This document shows, in pieces, positions 9,305 to 18,513 of a stretch of 64,000 nucleotides of DNA; position 1 is the stretch's first letter; each line of letters begins with the position of its first letter. Position numbers and translations under genes: made by a program. This DNA comes from Pseudomonas sihuiensis (lineage in GTDB: Bacteria > Pseudomonadota > Gammaproteobacteria > Pseudomonadales > Pseudomonadaceae), in the NCBI RefSeq assembly GCF_900106015.1, contig NZ_LT629797.1, forward strand, positions 3,162,001-3,226,000. The letters run 5' to 3'. The notes beneath the pieces were generated by a model. It was given only the letters and a program-made list of their open reading frames with translations. It did no database searches and was not told where the DNA came from.

Positions 9305-10888
9305 TCAGCCACCAAGACTGAGCAGCAGCCCCAGCAGCAATGGCAACGTGACCAGGCCCAGCGCAGCCAGGCGTGCCGGCTGCATTGGCACGCGCCGCAG
9401 CGCCTGACTGCGACGCGCCTGCAAGGGCTGTTGTAATGCCAGTTGAAACTCCGATAGCGCCTCGAAACGTGCCTGTGGCTGTGGCGCCAGGGCCCGGGCG
9501 AGCACGCCGTCCCAGCCTTGCGGCACATGCCCGGTAAAGGTCGCCAGCGGCACATAGCAGTGTCCGGGCCTGACGTCACTGCGCGCCGCCTCCGGCCATT
9601 GCCCACTCATAAGCCAATAGACCAGCGCCGCCAGGGCAAACTGATCGGCACGACCATCCAGCGCACGGCCGCTGCGCAGTTCCGGCGCCAGCGGTACAGC
9701 CTGCTCAGGCAAAGACTGACGCGCTACACCGGGCAGGATCGCAGCTGCGCCAGGCAGAAACAGCACCCTCCCGTCATCACCGAGCAGAATCTGCCTGGGG
9801 TTTAGCCAAAGCCCCTGCATGCCACGGCGCTGCAACGAACGCACGGCTGCGATCAGTTGCGTCACCACCCCCATCAGCGTCTGTGTATCCGGCGCACCAT
9901 GGGCGGCCACCCAATCGAACAGGTTGCGCATGCCGCGGGGCGGCTTGGCCAGGACCAGATACCCGTGACTGCGCGCCTGATGCGGCGACAGCACCTGCGG
10001 CAACGCCTGCTGCGGACTGCGCCGCAATGCCCACTCGCGCTGCCAGAAGGCTTCGCCTGCATCTTCCTCGGCGAACCAGAGCACGGCTTCCCGTCCGGAC
10101 TCGTCACGCCCGACATACAAACGCCCAGGCGGTCCATAAGGACATTGACGCAACAGCGTCCAACCATCGAGCTGCTGGCCGCAGGCGATCTGCGCCAGCG
10201 CCGGGCGCGGCGCAGCGGACGGCGCCGGCGTCAGGCACTGGGTTTCCCCAACGCCGAGCAGCACTGCAGCGCCGGGGGCCTGCAACAGCGGCTGCAACCG
10301 CTCGCACAAGCCCCCCTGCGCCTGGATACATAGCCCTTGCAGATCACTCACATCGAGCAGCGGTTGCGGCGCCAGCAGCAGATGCTCGCCACGGCTGGGC
10401 AACAGATTGTGCTGAACCAGCGCCAGCTCGGCCTGGGCGCCGAGAGCCTGCCCCTCACGACCTGCCAGGATCTGCAAGGCGCCTGTGTGCGCACGCGCCA
10501 GGCCGACACTGCCCGCCTGCAGAAACTGCAACTCATCGCCCTGCATCAGCAGCACACCGGCATGCAAGTCGGCGACGCCCTGCCCGGCCTGCTGCCGGCG
10601 AAACAGCTGGAGATTCAGTGCGGCCAGTACCTGGCGCGCCGCCTGGGTTTCACTCCAGCCCTCAGGCGTACAGCGAAAATCGGCGAACAGGGCGTCCAGA
10701 TGACGCTCCAGGCTTTGCACCACATCGGGGCAGCGGCGCGCCCAAAGCAACACGACCAGCAGCAACGGCGGACGCTGCTGGCGACCGGCCAGCCACATCG
10801 CCCGAGCCCGCGCGGCCTGGTGCGACAAGTCCAGCCCGGTGCCGGACGCCAGCGTGATTCCAGGGTGTTCCAGCAGTTGCAGCGCCAT
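9305..10888 (-). CDS. Degenerate PP2C-phosphatase/Ser-Thr-kinase fusion protein (probable pseudoenzyme)
   Basis: A 527-residue protein whose layout matches Pseudomonas bifunctional phosphatase-kinases: an N-terminal PP2C-like region (about 1-230), a kinase-like region (about 240-490) and a C-terminal membrane anchor (LAALGLVTLPLLLGLLLSLGG). The catalytic residues are largely missing. Where active homologues have an ADG metal motif it reads VLLWARR, and the GDSR motif is AGSVGLAR. The kinase catalytic loop HRDxKPxN is replaced by RGMQGLWLNPRQI, and no VAIK-type lysine is evident. The reading frame is intact and the codon use normal, so it is probably expressed as a scaffold or sensor rather than being a decayed gene. 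The family is recognised with moderate certainty. Confidence 0.75.
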   Translation of the reverse strand: MALQLLEHPGITLASGTGLDLSHQAARARAMWLAGRQQRPPLLLVVLLWARRCPDVVQSLERHLDALFADFRCTPEGWSETQAARQVLAALNLQLFRRQQAGQGVADLHAGVLLMQGDELQFLQAGSVGLARAHTGALQILAGREGQALGAQAELALVQHNLLPSRGEHLLLAPQPLLDVSDLQGLCIQAQGGLCERLQPLLQAPGAAVLLGVGETQCLTPAPSAAPRPALAQIACGQQLDGWTLLRQCPYGPPGRLYVGRDESGREAVLWFAEEDAGEAFWQREWALRRSPQQALPQVLSPHQARSHGYLVLAKPPRGMRNLFDWVAAHGAPDTQTLMGVVTQLIAAVRSLQRRGMQGLWLNPRQILLGDDGRVLFLPGAAAILPGVARQSLPEQAVPLAPELRSGRALDGRADQFALAALVYWLMSGQWPEAARSDVRPGHCYVPLATFTGHVPQGWDGVLARALAPQPQARFEALSEFQLALQQPLQARRSQALRRVPMQPARLAALGLVTLPLLLGLLLSLGG

Positions 10889-11002
10889 GCTCAGCCCTCC
10901 TGCTGCAGCGAAGCTGCAAGAGGCTTTGCAGCCTTTATGCCGACTTGTGGCGAGCGCCTGGCACCCTTATGGTGGCCGGGTCTTCTCAACGAGCCCGCAT
11001 GC

Positions 11003-11830
11003 ATGTGGTCCTTCAAGGCCTGGCGCCGTCGTCGCACCCTCGAAAACAACCCTGTCGATCCGGCCCACTGGGCCGAAGTACGCAGACGCCTGCCGATTCT
11101 CGATGGCCTCGACGAGCACGAAGAGCAGCAGTTGCGCGAGCGCGCCGTGCTGTTCCTGCATGACAAGCACCTGACCGCCCTACCAGGGCTGGCGCTCGGC
11201 CCGGTCGAGCACCTACTGCTGGCCGCCCAGGCGCAGTTGCCACTGCTGCACCTGGGCGATCTGGACTGGTACAGGGGTTTTCACGAAATCGTCCTCTACC
11301 CGGATGACTTCGTGAGTCCACAGCGCCACCGCGACGCCAGCGGTATCGAACACGAATGGGACGACGCACGCAGCGGCGAAGCCTGGCAGCAAGGCCCGGT
11401 GATCCTCGCCTGGCCGGGCGTGGAAACCAGCGGTGGCTGGGAAGGCTACAACCTGGTGATCCACGAACTGGCGCACAAGCTGGACATGCTCGAAGGTGGC
11501 GCCAATGGCCTGCCGCCGCTGCACCGCGACATGCGTGTGCAGGACTGGGCCAAGGCCATGCAGAGCGCCTATGACGCACTGAACGCCGAGCTGGACGCCA
11601 ATCCCGAGGCGGAAACCGCCATCGACCCTTACGCAGCCGAAGATCCGGCGGAATTCTTCGCGGTGACCAGCGAATACTTCTTCACTGCACCGGATCTGCT
11701 GGCTGACGCCTTCCCCGAGGTCTACCGGCAACTGGCCCTGTTCTACCGCCAGGACAGCCTGGCGCGATTGCAGCGTCTGCAAGCGGAACACCCCGACTAC
11801 AAGACGGTCGAAAACGCGACCAATGGCTGA
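11003..11830 (+). CDS. mtfA: M90-family zinc peptidase, MtfA-like
   Basis: A 275-residue cytosolic zinc metallopeptidase related to MtfA, the Mlc titration factor. The zinc signature HELAHKLD begins at residue 154 (HExxH, His154-Glu155-His158), with downstream ligand region PAEFFAVTSEYFF. N-terminal LYPDDF and WPGVETSGGWEGYNLVIHE match the family core. The ATG at 11003 gives the family-typical MWSFKAWRRR start; longer in-frame openings upstream overlap the divergent kinase-like gene and are not homologous. It lies just upstream of ppa, as in other pseudomonads. Whether it acts on a glucose regulator here is unknown. Confidence 0.88.
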   Translation: MWSFKAWRRRRTLENNPVDPAHWAEVRRRLPILDGLDEHEEQQLRERAVLFLHDKHLTALPGLALGPVEHLLLAAQAQLPLLHLGDLDWYRGFHEIVLYPDDFVSPQRHRDASGIEHEWDDARSGEAWQQGPVILAWPGVETSGGWEGYNLVIHELAHKLDMLEGGANGLPPLHRDMRVQDWAKAMQSAYDALNAELDANPEAETAIDPYAAEDPAEFFAVTSEYFFTAPDLLADAFPEVYRQLALFYRQDSLARLQRLQAEHPDYKTVENATNG

Positions 11831-11908
11831 GTAGGCTGCCGTAGTAACGCATTGCGAATACGCCTATAATGCGCCCCACTTTTTTGGCCATCCCTGGGAG
11901 TTTCCCCC

Positions 11909-12436
11909 ATGAGCTACAGCAAGATCCCGGCTGGTAAAGACCTGCCGAACGACATCTACGTTGCCATCGAAATCCCGGCCAACCACGCGCCGATCAAATA
12001 CGAAATCGACCACGACAGCGATTGCCTGATGGTCGATCGTTTCATGGCCACCCCGATGTTCTACCCGGCCAACTACGGCTTCATCCCGCACACCCTGGCT
12101 GACGACGGCGACCCCCTCGACGTGCTGGTCGTGACCCCTTACCCGGTCGCGCCGGGTTCGGTGATCCGCGCCCGTCCGGTCGGCGTACTGCACATGAGCG
12201 ACGAAGCCGGCGGCGACGCCAAGCTGGTTGCCGTCCCGCACGACAAGCTGACCGTTCTGTACACGGACGTTCAGGAATACACCGACCTGCCCGCGCTACT
12301 GATCGAGCAGATCAAGCACTTCTTCGAGAACTACAAGGATCTGGAGAAGGGCAAGTGGGTCAAGGTAGAAGGCTGGGGCGGCGCTGAAGAAGCCCGCGGC
12401 CTGATCAACAAGGCAGTCGCGGCTTACCAAAAATAA
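11909..12436 (+). CDS. ppa: Inorganic pyrophosphatase
   Basis: A soluble family I pyrophosphatase of 175 residues hydrolysing PPi to phosphate in the cytoplasm. The active-site aspartates are in [14 protein letters not shown] (near residues 66-80), with KYEIDHDSD and [17 protein letters not shown] as further ligands. The start lies downstream of tgggagttt. A rho-independent terminator follows immediately, and that terminator is the apparent attachment site of the genomic island. Confidence 0.97.
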   Translation: MSYSKIPAGKDLPNDIYVAIEIPANHAPIKYEIDHDSDCLMVDRFMATPMFYPANYGFIPHTLADDGDPLDVLVVTPYPVAPGSVIRARPVGVLHMSDEAGGDAKLVAVPHDKLTVLYTDVQEYTDLPALLIEQIKHFFENYKDLEKGKWVKVEGWGGAEEARGLINKAVAAYQK

Positions 12437-12454
12437 GTCCTGACCACCTCCGAA

Positions 12455-12480
12455 AAGCCGGCCACAAGCCGGCTTTTTTA
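12455..12480 (+). terminator. ppa rho-independent terminator; left end (attL) of genomic island
   Basis: Stem aagccgg / ccggctt with a ccaca loop, followed by six T. The 23 bases from 12458 (ccggcc...ttttta) recur exactly at 42297-42319, marking the two ends of an island of about 29.8 kb. Confidence 0.85.
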
Positions 12481-12588
12481 TTGCCCGAAGAAATCCGACA
12501 AGATCCTACAGCACTAGCAAATACGGGCCCTGCAGCTTAGCATTCGTCCTAAGACATCCAGTAACCATCCATAAAATCCGCGACCAAG

Positions 12589-12623
12589 GTGTGGGTCAAA
12601 GTGTGGGTCGAGGGGTGTGGGTT
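12589..12623. repeat. Direct repeats of gtgtgggtc, probable integrase arm sites (left)
   Basis: Three copies of gtgtgggt(c/t) at 12589, 12601 and 12615 lie directly before the integrase gene. The first two, with the intervening aaa, recur exactly at 42220-42240 near the other island end. Paired subterminal repeats of this kind are what arm-type binding sites of tyrosine integrases look like. Confidence 0.6.
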
Positions 12624-12639
12624 GGAGTAGGAGCGAGTA

Positions 12640-13845
12640 ATGGGCAAGCTGACCAGCAAGACCGTGGAGTCGATAGCCAAGGCTGCAACGCCAGGAAAAA
12701 CCAATGATGGCGATGGCCTGTACTTCCAGGTATCCAAGAGCGGCGGCACCAGCTGGATCTTCCGCTACAAGCTGGATGGCCGCAGCCGCGAAATGGGGCT
12801 AGGCCCCTTCCCAACCGTCACACTCAGCCAAGCCCGGCAGTTGGCCGCCGATCAACGCAAGCTTCTAGCTTCCGGAAGCGACCCACTGGCAACCCGCGAT
12901 GCAGCAAAGGAAGCCAAGCGCGAAGCCGAACGCCAGGCTGCAGCACGTCGCACGACGTTCGAAGATCTCGCTCGCGAATACCAACAAGCACACGGCAGCA
13001 GTTGGTCTGAGAAGTGGCGGAAAGGCTGGCTGCGCAAACTGGAGCTCTACGCCTTCCCGACCATGGGCAAGTTGTCGGCCGACATCATCAGCACCGAGCA
13101 TGTGCTTGCTGCATTGCAACCCATCTGGGTAACCAAGACACGGACTGCTGATGAAATCAGGGGCCAGATCGAGCAAATACTGGATGCAGCCAAGACTCGG
13201 CGTTTACGCGAGGGAGACAATCCTGCCCGCTGGCGCGGGCACTTGGACAACTTGCTGAGCAAGGCAGAGAAGAAGAAGGCCAGGCAGCGCCAGCACTTCC
13301 CAGCACTGCAGTGGAAAGACACTCCGAAGCTGATATCCACCCTGGCCAACATCGATACACGTGACGCCATCGCAACCAGGTTGCTGATTCTGACCGGTGC
13401 TCGTTACCACATGATCCAACATGCTCAATGGTCTGAGTTTGACCTCGAAACTGGCACTTGGGCACTGCCGGCTGAGCGCATGAAGATGCGAAAACCTTTC
13501 GTCATTCCTCTATCACCCCCGGTAGTCGAGATGCTGAATATCATGAATACGACTCATTCAACATATCTTTTCCCTGGGCAAGGGAAGAATGGTGTCATGC
13601 ATGGCAACGCCATACGCAACCTGCTGCACAAGCTGGGGTATGCAGACATCACGAGACATGGCTTTCGATCGACCTTCCGGGACTGGGCAAACGAATGCAC
13701 CAACTACCCGCGAGAGGTATGCGAGCTTGCGCTTGCCCATGATGAACGCGACCAGACCGAGGCGGCCTATTCGCGCTCCGACCTTCTGGAGAAGCGCAGG
13801 GCACTGATGGCGGAATGGGCCAAGTTCTGCACGAGCAAGAAGTGA
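12640..13845 (+). CDS. Tyrosine integrase of the genomic island (P4-like)
   Basis: A 401-residue site-specific recombinase. The N-terminal arm-binding domain (DUF4102 type: NDGDGLYFQVSKSGGTSWIFRYKLDGRSREMGLGPFP) spans about residues 20-60. The core-binding domain lies at about 105-200 and the catalytic domain after about 220. Visible catalytic residues are Arg in LTGARYHM, His-x-x-Arg in RHGFRSTFRDW, the second His in LAHDERD and the nucleophile Tyr in EAAYSRSDLLEKRR. It starts 160 bases inside attL and reads inward. Its last 192 bases plus trailer are duplicated at 19808. It presumably integrated the island at the ppa terminator. Confidence 0.93.
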   Translation: MGKLTSKTVESIAKAATPGKTNDGDGLYFQVSKSGGTSWIFRYKLDGRSREMGLGPFPTVTLSQARQLAADQRKLLASGSDPLATRDAAKEAKREAERQAAARRTTFEDLAREYQQAHGSSWSEKWRKGWLRKLELYAFPTMGKLSADIISTEHVLAALQPIWVTKTRTADEIRGQIEQILDAAKTRRLREGDNPARWRGHLDNLLSKAEKKKARQRQHFPALQWKDTPKLISTLANIDTRDAIATRLLILTGARYHMIQHAQWSEFDLETGTWALPAERMKMRKPFVIPLSPPVVEMLNIMNTTHSTYLFPGQGKNGVMHGNAIRNLLHKLGYADITRHGFRSTFRDWANECTNYPREVCELALAHDERDQTEAAYSRSDLLEKRRALMAEWAKFCTSKK

Positions 13846-13883
13846 CCCACAGCAAGCCCAAAGCAGCCGGTAACAACAGACAG
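13692..13883 (+). repeat. Direct repeat, copy 1 (integrase 3' end)
   Basis: These 192 bases cover the last about 50 codons of the integrase plus 38 bases of trailer. They recur at 19808-19999 with five mismatches and no indel, bracketing a 6-kb block of unrelated genes. Confidence 0.9.
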
Positions 13884-14135
13884 AAACCGGCCAATAGCGG
13901 GCGCTCATGCATGGGGTTAGCGGACCCTCTTTGAGGGTTGGGGGTATCAAAAACCGGGGCGATTCTCACACGGTTGCCAAAGTGAGAAATGAGGCGCTGC
14001 GCTATCACAAGAAAGTCGCCCCCAACAGGCTTAGATGAAAGGACTTCGGGGAGCGAGGCCCCCTAGTTCGCTACCGACTACCCACGTAAAGCTGGGAAGG
14101 GTCAGAGGGGCTCCTGAATCCCACGATGGAGGTGT
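13884..14135. other. Intergenic stretch without recognised gene
   Basis: About 250 bases between the repeat and the AraC gene. It contains short hairpins (gaccctctttgagggtt near 13920; ggggagc..gaggcccccta near 14048) but no coding frame or RNA could be recognised. Confidence 0.4.
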
Positions 14136-15194
14136 TTAAGTTTCACTGCCATCACTACTTCCATCATTTACTACCAAGCAGCTGGTTCGGTTACGCCAAT
14201 AACCAGGCGAGCACTTATTCCAGCGGCTGAAGGCGCGCGAGAAACTGGCGCCATCGGCATAGCCTAGGCGTTGGGCGATGCTGCCCAGATCCAGGCGTGA
14301 GTCGAGCAGCAGGCGTTCGGCCAGGCGGCGCTTGATCTGTTCGTTGAGCTGCTGGAAGGAGTGCCCCTCGGCGGCCAGGCGGCGGTGCAGGGTGCGTTCG
14401 GACAGCCCCAGGTGCTGGGCCACGGTGCGGCTGGTGAGCAGGCTGGCCGAGTCGCGGATCACTACCTGCTGCACCAGACGGGCCGTCGGCGGGGCGACCA
14501 GATCATGGGAAATCTCGTTGCACAGGCGCTCGCACAATTGTTCGCCTTCAAGCTGGGCGCTGATATGCGCCTGCGGCAGGTTGAGGTGCAGTTCGGCGTT
14601 GCTGAACAGGATGCCGTCGCGCGGCGCACCGAAGCGCACCGGGTAGGGGAAGTCACGTTGCAGGGCTTCCAGGTCGCCCGGAGCCGCGGCCGTCATTTCT
14701 ACCGCCAGGGGCACGGCCGGGCGCTGAAGCAGTTCGGCCGTCACGCTCAGGCAACCGGCTAGGCCGCGCTCGATCACGAAGCGCCGGGCGTCCTGTGGCA
14801 GTACGCTGGCATCGAAAAGCAACCAAGTGCCGCGCTTGTCGGTTTCGATGCGGGCCGGGCAGAGAGTGAGGGCGAGCAGCTGATAGCGCTGGAAGGCGGC
14901 GAAGGCCTCGTCGAGCGTGCGGCTGGCCAGCATGGTGAAGCCCAGCAGTCCGAGCGAGGTCAGGTGGTAGTGCTTGCCTGCGACAAAACCCAGGCCGGGG
15001 CGGCCAGCGTGTTCCAGCAGGTTGCGGATCACCGCCAGCTCCTGCCAGGCCTCGATCTGCGCATTGGATTGTTGCAGCGCATCCGTGGCGATGGCGCTGC
15101 CGAGCAGGCAGGTTGCTGGGCCCACGCCCTGAGCGCGGGCGACTTCGAGCAGGTAGCGCACGCCGGTCAGCGGGCGGCTCTGGCGCCAGTTCAT
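14136..15194 (-). CDS. AraC-family transcriptional regulator
   Basis: A 352-residue regulator. The N-terminal ligand-sensing domain of the arabinose-binding type (about residues 15-200, with GLLGFTMLASRTLDEAF) precedes a double helix-turn-helix domain at about 250-340 (SSRTVAQHLGLSERTLHRRLAAEGHSFQQLNEQ and LGSIAQRLGYADGASFSRAFSRW). It is divergent from the dioxygenase gene with a 111-base shared promoter region, so control of that pair is likely. The last 20 residues (SCLVVNDGSSDGSET) are atypical for the family and lie near the left edge of the foreign block, so the C-terminus may have been altered there. Confidence 0.9.
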   Translation of the reverse strand: MNWRQSRPLTGVRYLLEVARAQGVGPATCLLGSAIATDALQQSNAQIEAWQELAVIRNLLEHAGRPGLGFVAGKHYHLTSLGLLGFTMLASRTLDEAFAAFQRYQLLALTLCPARIETDKRGTWLLFDASVLPQDARRFVIERGLAGCLSVTAELLQRPAVPLAVEMTAAAPGDLEALQRDFPYPVRFGAPRDGILFSNAELHLNLPQAHISAQLEGEQLCERLCNEISHDLVAPPTARLVQQVVIRDSASLLTSRTVAQHLGLSERTLHRRLAAEGHSFQQLNEQIKRRLAERLLLDSRLDLGSIAQRLGYADGASFSRAFSRWNKCSPGYWRNRTSCLVVNDGSSDGSET

Positions 15195-15305
15195 CGCAGG
15201 CCTCTTGTTTGGCAGTAGTTAACAATTTTTGGCGGTAATTATCATAGATCGTTCAGCCGCTCGCGTCGCATTCTGCTGCCACGTCCAACAGCCTGAGTCC
15301 CTGCC

Positions 15306-16202
15306 ATGAACGAATTCATCTACGCCCTGCCCAGCCACAACCGTGCGGCCGACTATCGCCATATCCAGGTCACCCCGACCACCGGCGCCATCGGCGCGGA
15401 TGTCGAGGGGCTCGACCTGAAGAGCCTGAGCGAGGAGGGCTATGCCGAGCTGCGCCAGGCCCTGCTAGCGCACAAGGTGGTCTTCATCCGCGAGCAGGAG
15501 CTGAGCCCCGCCGATCTGGAACGGGTCACCCAGCAGTTCGGCGAGTTCGGCCGTGAGCCCTATGTGAAGACCATGGCCGAGCACCCGCACGTGGTGCAGG
15601 TAGTCAAGGAAGCTGACGAGAAGGCGCCCTTCGTGTTCGGCGGTGCCTGGCATACCGACTGGACCTTCCAGGAGCGTCCGCCGGCCTTCACCCTGCTCTA
15701 TGGCCACGACATCCCGCCCTTTGGCGGGGACACCTGCTACGCCAACATGGCGCTGGCCTACGAGTGGCTGTCGCCGGGCATGCAGGCGCTGCTGGAAAAC
15801 CTCAACGCAATCCACAGTCCCGAGCGCGCCTACGGCGTTGGCGCCAACCACAATGCGCTGCTGGAGAACATGGCGATCAACTTCGGCAACGATACTTCCG
15901 CGGACACCCGCAGCCATCCGCTGGTGACCCGCCATCCGGAAACCGGCAAGAAGGTGCTGTTCGTCAACCCGGGTTACACCGTGGGCATCGAGGGGCTGCG
16001 CTCGGAAGAGTCCAAGCCGCTGCTCGACTACCTGTTCAGCCTGGCCACATCGCCGGCCTTCACCTGCCGCATGCGCTGGCGCCAGGGCACCCTGGCCATC
16101 TGGGACAACCGCAGCACCTGGCACCTGCCGATTTCCGACTACCACGGCATGCGCCGCGAGATGTTCCGGACCACCGTGGTCGGCGAGGTGCCCAGCCGAT
16201 GA
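15306..16202 (+). CDS. TauD/TfdA-family Fe(II)/2-oxoglutarate dioxygenase
   Basis: A 298-residue non-haem iron oxygenase that couples 2-oxoglutarate decarboxylation to substrate hydroxylation. The HxD iron motif is in GGAWHTDWTFQ, with the distal His in NRSTWHLPISDYHGMRREMFRTTV, where the Arg binds 2-oxoglutarate. The length is usual for the family. The substrate is unknown; family members act on taurine, sulfate esters and phenoxyacetates. It overlaps the next gene by 4 bases (atga), and the two are surely co-transcribed. Confidence 0.9.
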   Translation: MNEFIYALPSHNRAADYRHIQVTPTTGAIGADVEGLDLKSLSEEGYAELRQALLAHKVVFIREQELSPADLERVTQQFGEFGREPYVKTMAEHPHVVQVVKEADEKAPFVFGGAWHTDWTFQERPPAFTLLYGHDIPPFGGDTCYANMALAYEWLSPGMQALLENLNAIHSPERAYGVGANHNALLENMAINFGNDTSADTRSHPLVTRHPETGKKVLFVNPGYTVGIEGLRSEESKPLLDYLFSLATSPAFTCRMRWRQGTLAIWDNRSTWHLPISDYHGMRREMFRTTVVGEVPSR

Positions 16203-16993
16203 GCCAAGCATTGGGTGTCAGTGAATATCTGCAGGCCGCCGCCGACCATCTGGCCGAGGCGCGCAGTCGGCGCCAGCCCGGCCCGCTGGTCAGCGAGCGC
16301 TTCGCCCTGAAAGGTCTGGACGACGCCTATCAGGTGCAGGCCGTGGGCATGCGTCAGGCCCTGGAACAGGGCCGGCACCTGAGCGGCGCCAAGGCCGGGC
16401 TCACCTCGGCGACCCTGCGCGCCGCGCTCAAGGTCGAGGAACCGGTGTATGGCTGGCTGTTCGCCGATACCGCCTGCCGCTCGGGCGAGAGCATCGCCTG
16501 GGAACGGCTGCTGCAGCCCCGGGCGGAGATCGAGCTGGCTGTGGTGCTGGGGCAGGATCTGCCGGCAGGTGAGATCGAGCTGGAGCAGCTGCTGACCGGC
16601 ATAGCCGGAGTGGTACCGGCGCTGGAGATCAATGACTCGGCCTTCGAGGGCTGGAAACTGACCCTGCTCGACGCGGTTGCCGACAACCTGTCGTCCGGGC
16701 TCTATGTGCTGGGCGAACAGGTGGTGCCGCTGGCGCAGCTGGCGGGGCAGACGCTGAGTGCCGAGTTGCAACGCAATGGCGAGTCGGTGCACTCCGCTAT
16801 CGAGTTGTCCCTGTCCGACTGCCTGGCCACGGCCCTGTGGCTGGCGCGCAAGCGGGCCAGCCTGGGCCAGCCGCTGCGTGCTGGCGATGTGCTGCTCACC
16901 GGCGCCCAGGCGCCGATGCTGGAACTGGCGCGCGGCGACCGCCTGAGCTTCCGTATCGGCGGGCTGGGTGAGGTAACGTGCGCGTTCATTTGA
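16199..16993 (+). CDS. 2-keto-4-pentenoate hydratase / fumarylacetoacetase-family protein
   Basis: 264 residues resembling hydratases of meta-cleavage pathways (MhpD/HpcG/DmpE type). The motifs [33 protein letters not shown] with the metal-binding Glu pair, and [10 protein letters not shown] followed by [15 protein letters not shown] are characteristic. It would add water to a 2-hydroxy-dienoate. The preceding dioxygenase and an AraC regulator suggest a small catabolic unit. No ring-cleavage enzyme is present here, so the natural substrate is uncertain. Confidence 0.85.
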   Translation: MSQALGVSEYLQAAADHLAEARSRRQPGPLVSERFALKGLDDAYQVQAVGMRQALEQGRHLSGAKAGLTSATLRAALKVEEPVYGWLFADTACRSGESIAWERLLQPRAEIELAVVLGQDLPAGEIELEQLLTGIAGVVPALEINDSAFEGWKLTLLDAVADNLSSGLYVLGEQVVPLAQLAGQTLSAELQRNGESVHSAIELSLSDCLATALWLARKRASLGQPLRAGDVLLTGAQAPMLELARGDRLSFRIGGLGEVTCAFI

Positions 16994-17003
16994 GGTTGCT
17001 CGC

Positions 17004-18326
17004 TTGATCGTAGTGCCCTGCGCCTTTGGTGCCATTCTCAACGATTGGTTGGCCAGCCTTGGTCTGTCTCGCCCTTCCGCCGCCCCGCGTGGGGTGGCGC
17101 TCTCACTCGAACAGTGGGAGGCGCAAGTGCATGCGGCGATTGCCTTGGCCCCTGGCCCCGCGCGCGGACTCGACATCGGTCGGCATGTGCGCCTGCAGCA
17201 TGTCGGACCGCTGGGCTACCTGCTGGTCAACACCCGCACTCTGAGCGAGTTTTTCGAGACCTACCTGCTGCTGGATCAATGGTTTTATGGCTGCGACTGG
17301 GCCCAGGTCAGCGTCACACGGGAGCAGGTGGTCATCAGCTGGGACGAGCGCTTCGGGCGTCCCGACAGGCTGCTGGAGCAGCTGCATGTGATGGCCCTGC
17401 TCAGCGTAGTGCGCAGCGTTTGTCCGGCTGCCGGTCAGCCGCTGCGCATTGGCTTGATGGGCGCCGCCGAGGGTGAAGGCCTGGGCAACAAGTTCCTCGC
17501 CAATATCCGCGAGACCGACGCCATCGCCCACGTGGTGCGCTGCTTCGAAGACGAAAACGTCATCCACGTCGCCAACAGCGTCGACCCCAAGCGCGATATC
17601 GAGATCATCGACCTGGAACTGATCATGGCCGACCTCGACAGCTGCGAGAAGCAACTGCAGCGCGTCACCCGCAGCGCCAAGGGCGGCGACAAGGAAGCCG
17701 TGGCCCAGAAGGCCCTGCTGGAAAAGCTCATCCCCCACTTCACCGAAGGCAAGCCCGCACGCAGCCTGCTGAAGAACCTGGGTGACGACGACAAGCGCCT
17801 GGCCAAGACCTTCCACCTGCTCACCACCAAGCCGGTGATGTATATCGCCAACGTCGCCGAGGACGGCTTCGACAACAACCCGCACCTCGACGTGGTGCGC
17901 GCTATTGCCGAAGAAGAAGGCGCCATCGTGGTGCCGGTGTGCAACAAGATCGAAGCCGAGATCGCCGAACTGGACGATCTGGAAGAAATGCAGATGTTCC
18001 TGGAAACCATGGGCATGACCGAGCCGGGCCTCAACCGCGTGATCCGCGCCGGCTACCAGCTGCTCAACCTGCAGACCTACTTCACCGCCGGGGTCAAGGA
18101 AGTACGCGCCTGGACCGTGCGCATCGGCGCCACCGCCCCGCAGGCCGCCGCCGTGATCCACACCGACTTCGAAAAAGGCTTTATCCGCGCCGAAGTCATC
18201 AGCTATGACGACTTTATCCAGTACAAGGGCGAGGCTGGCGCCAAGGAGGCCGGCAAATGGCGCCTGGAAGGCAAGGAATACATCGTCAAGGATGGCGACG
18301 TGATGCACTTCCGCTTCAACGTCTAA
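17004..18326 (+). pseudogene. Chimeric ORF: AraC-type sensor domain fused to C-terminal two thirds of YchF
   Basis: An open frame of 440 residues with two unrelated halves. Residues 1 to about 150 resemble the arabinose-binding N-terminal domain of AraC regulators ([25 protein letters not shown]). From about residue 154 ([34 protein letters not shown]) to the end it is YchF/OLA1, including the C-terminal TGS domain and the terminal [13 protein letters not shown]. Missing from YchF are its first about 90 residues: the P-loop NVGKS and switch regions with the DxxG motif. It therefore cannot bind nucleotide normally. The AraC half lacks its helix-turn-helix. The join falls in a Gly-rich stretch and happens to keep frame. 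The probable start is TTG 17004, with tgagg upstream. A complete ychF should exist elsewhere in the genome. Confidence 0.85.
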
Positions 18327-18342
18327 ACAGAAATTAGGATTT

Positions 18343-18505
18343 CACCGGATCTTACCGGATACGAAACCCCTTGAGGAATAAAGCCTTAAGGGGTTTTTCT
18401 TTTCCGAAAAGGTCCGAAAAGAATCTATACGATCCGCATATTTACCGGGTACGCTACCGGGTATCGAAAAATTCACCTCCCCATATAACCGGGTATACCA
18501 GGATT
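18343..18505. repeat. Repeated taccgg(g/a)ta boxes before second integrase
   Basis: Copies of an accgg(g/a)t(a/c) box occur near 18343, 18353, 18445, 18456 and 18488, all upstream of the integrase start at 18514. This is consistent with arm-type sites for that recombinase. Confidence 0.5.
18364..18400 (+). terminator. Rho-independent terminator after ychF 3' part
   Basis: Stem aaccccttgagg / ccttaaggggtt with a short A-rich loop, followed by tttttctttt. It lies 38 bases after the ychF stop, and is probably the native ychF terminator carried along. Confidence 0.85.
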
Positions 18506-18513
18506 GAGCAGCC

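Noticed and set aside
10337..11002. Long 5' extension of the MtfA-like frame
   Set aside because: Overlaps the minus-strand kinase-like gene and lacks homology; the ATG at 11003 gives the family-typical start.
12455..12640. tRNA gene as island target
   Set aside because: No cloverleaf or TPsiC-type sequence found; the shared end repeat is the ppa terminator instead.
13978..14034. Short frame reading NEALRYHKKVAPNRLR, vaguely like a malic-enzyme N-terminus
   Set aside because: Too short, followed by a stop and without the conserved continuation; chance resemblance is likely.
13900..14130. Possible group II intron or structured RNA after the first integrase
   Set aside because: Some GC-rich hairpins are present, but no domain V-like motif or reverse transcriptase was found.
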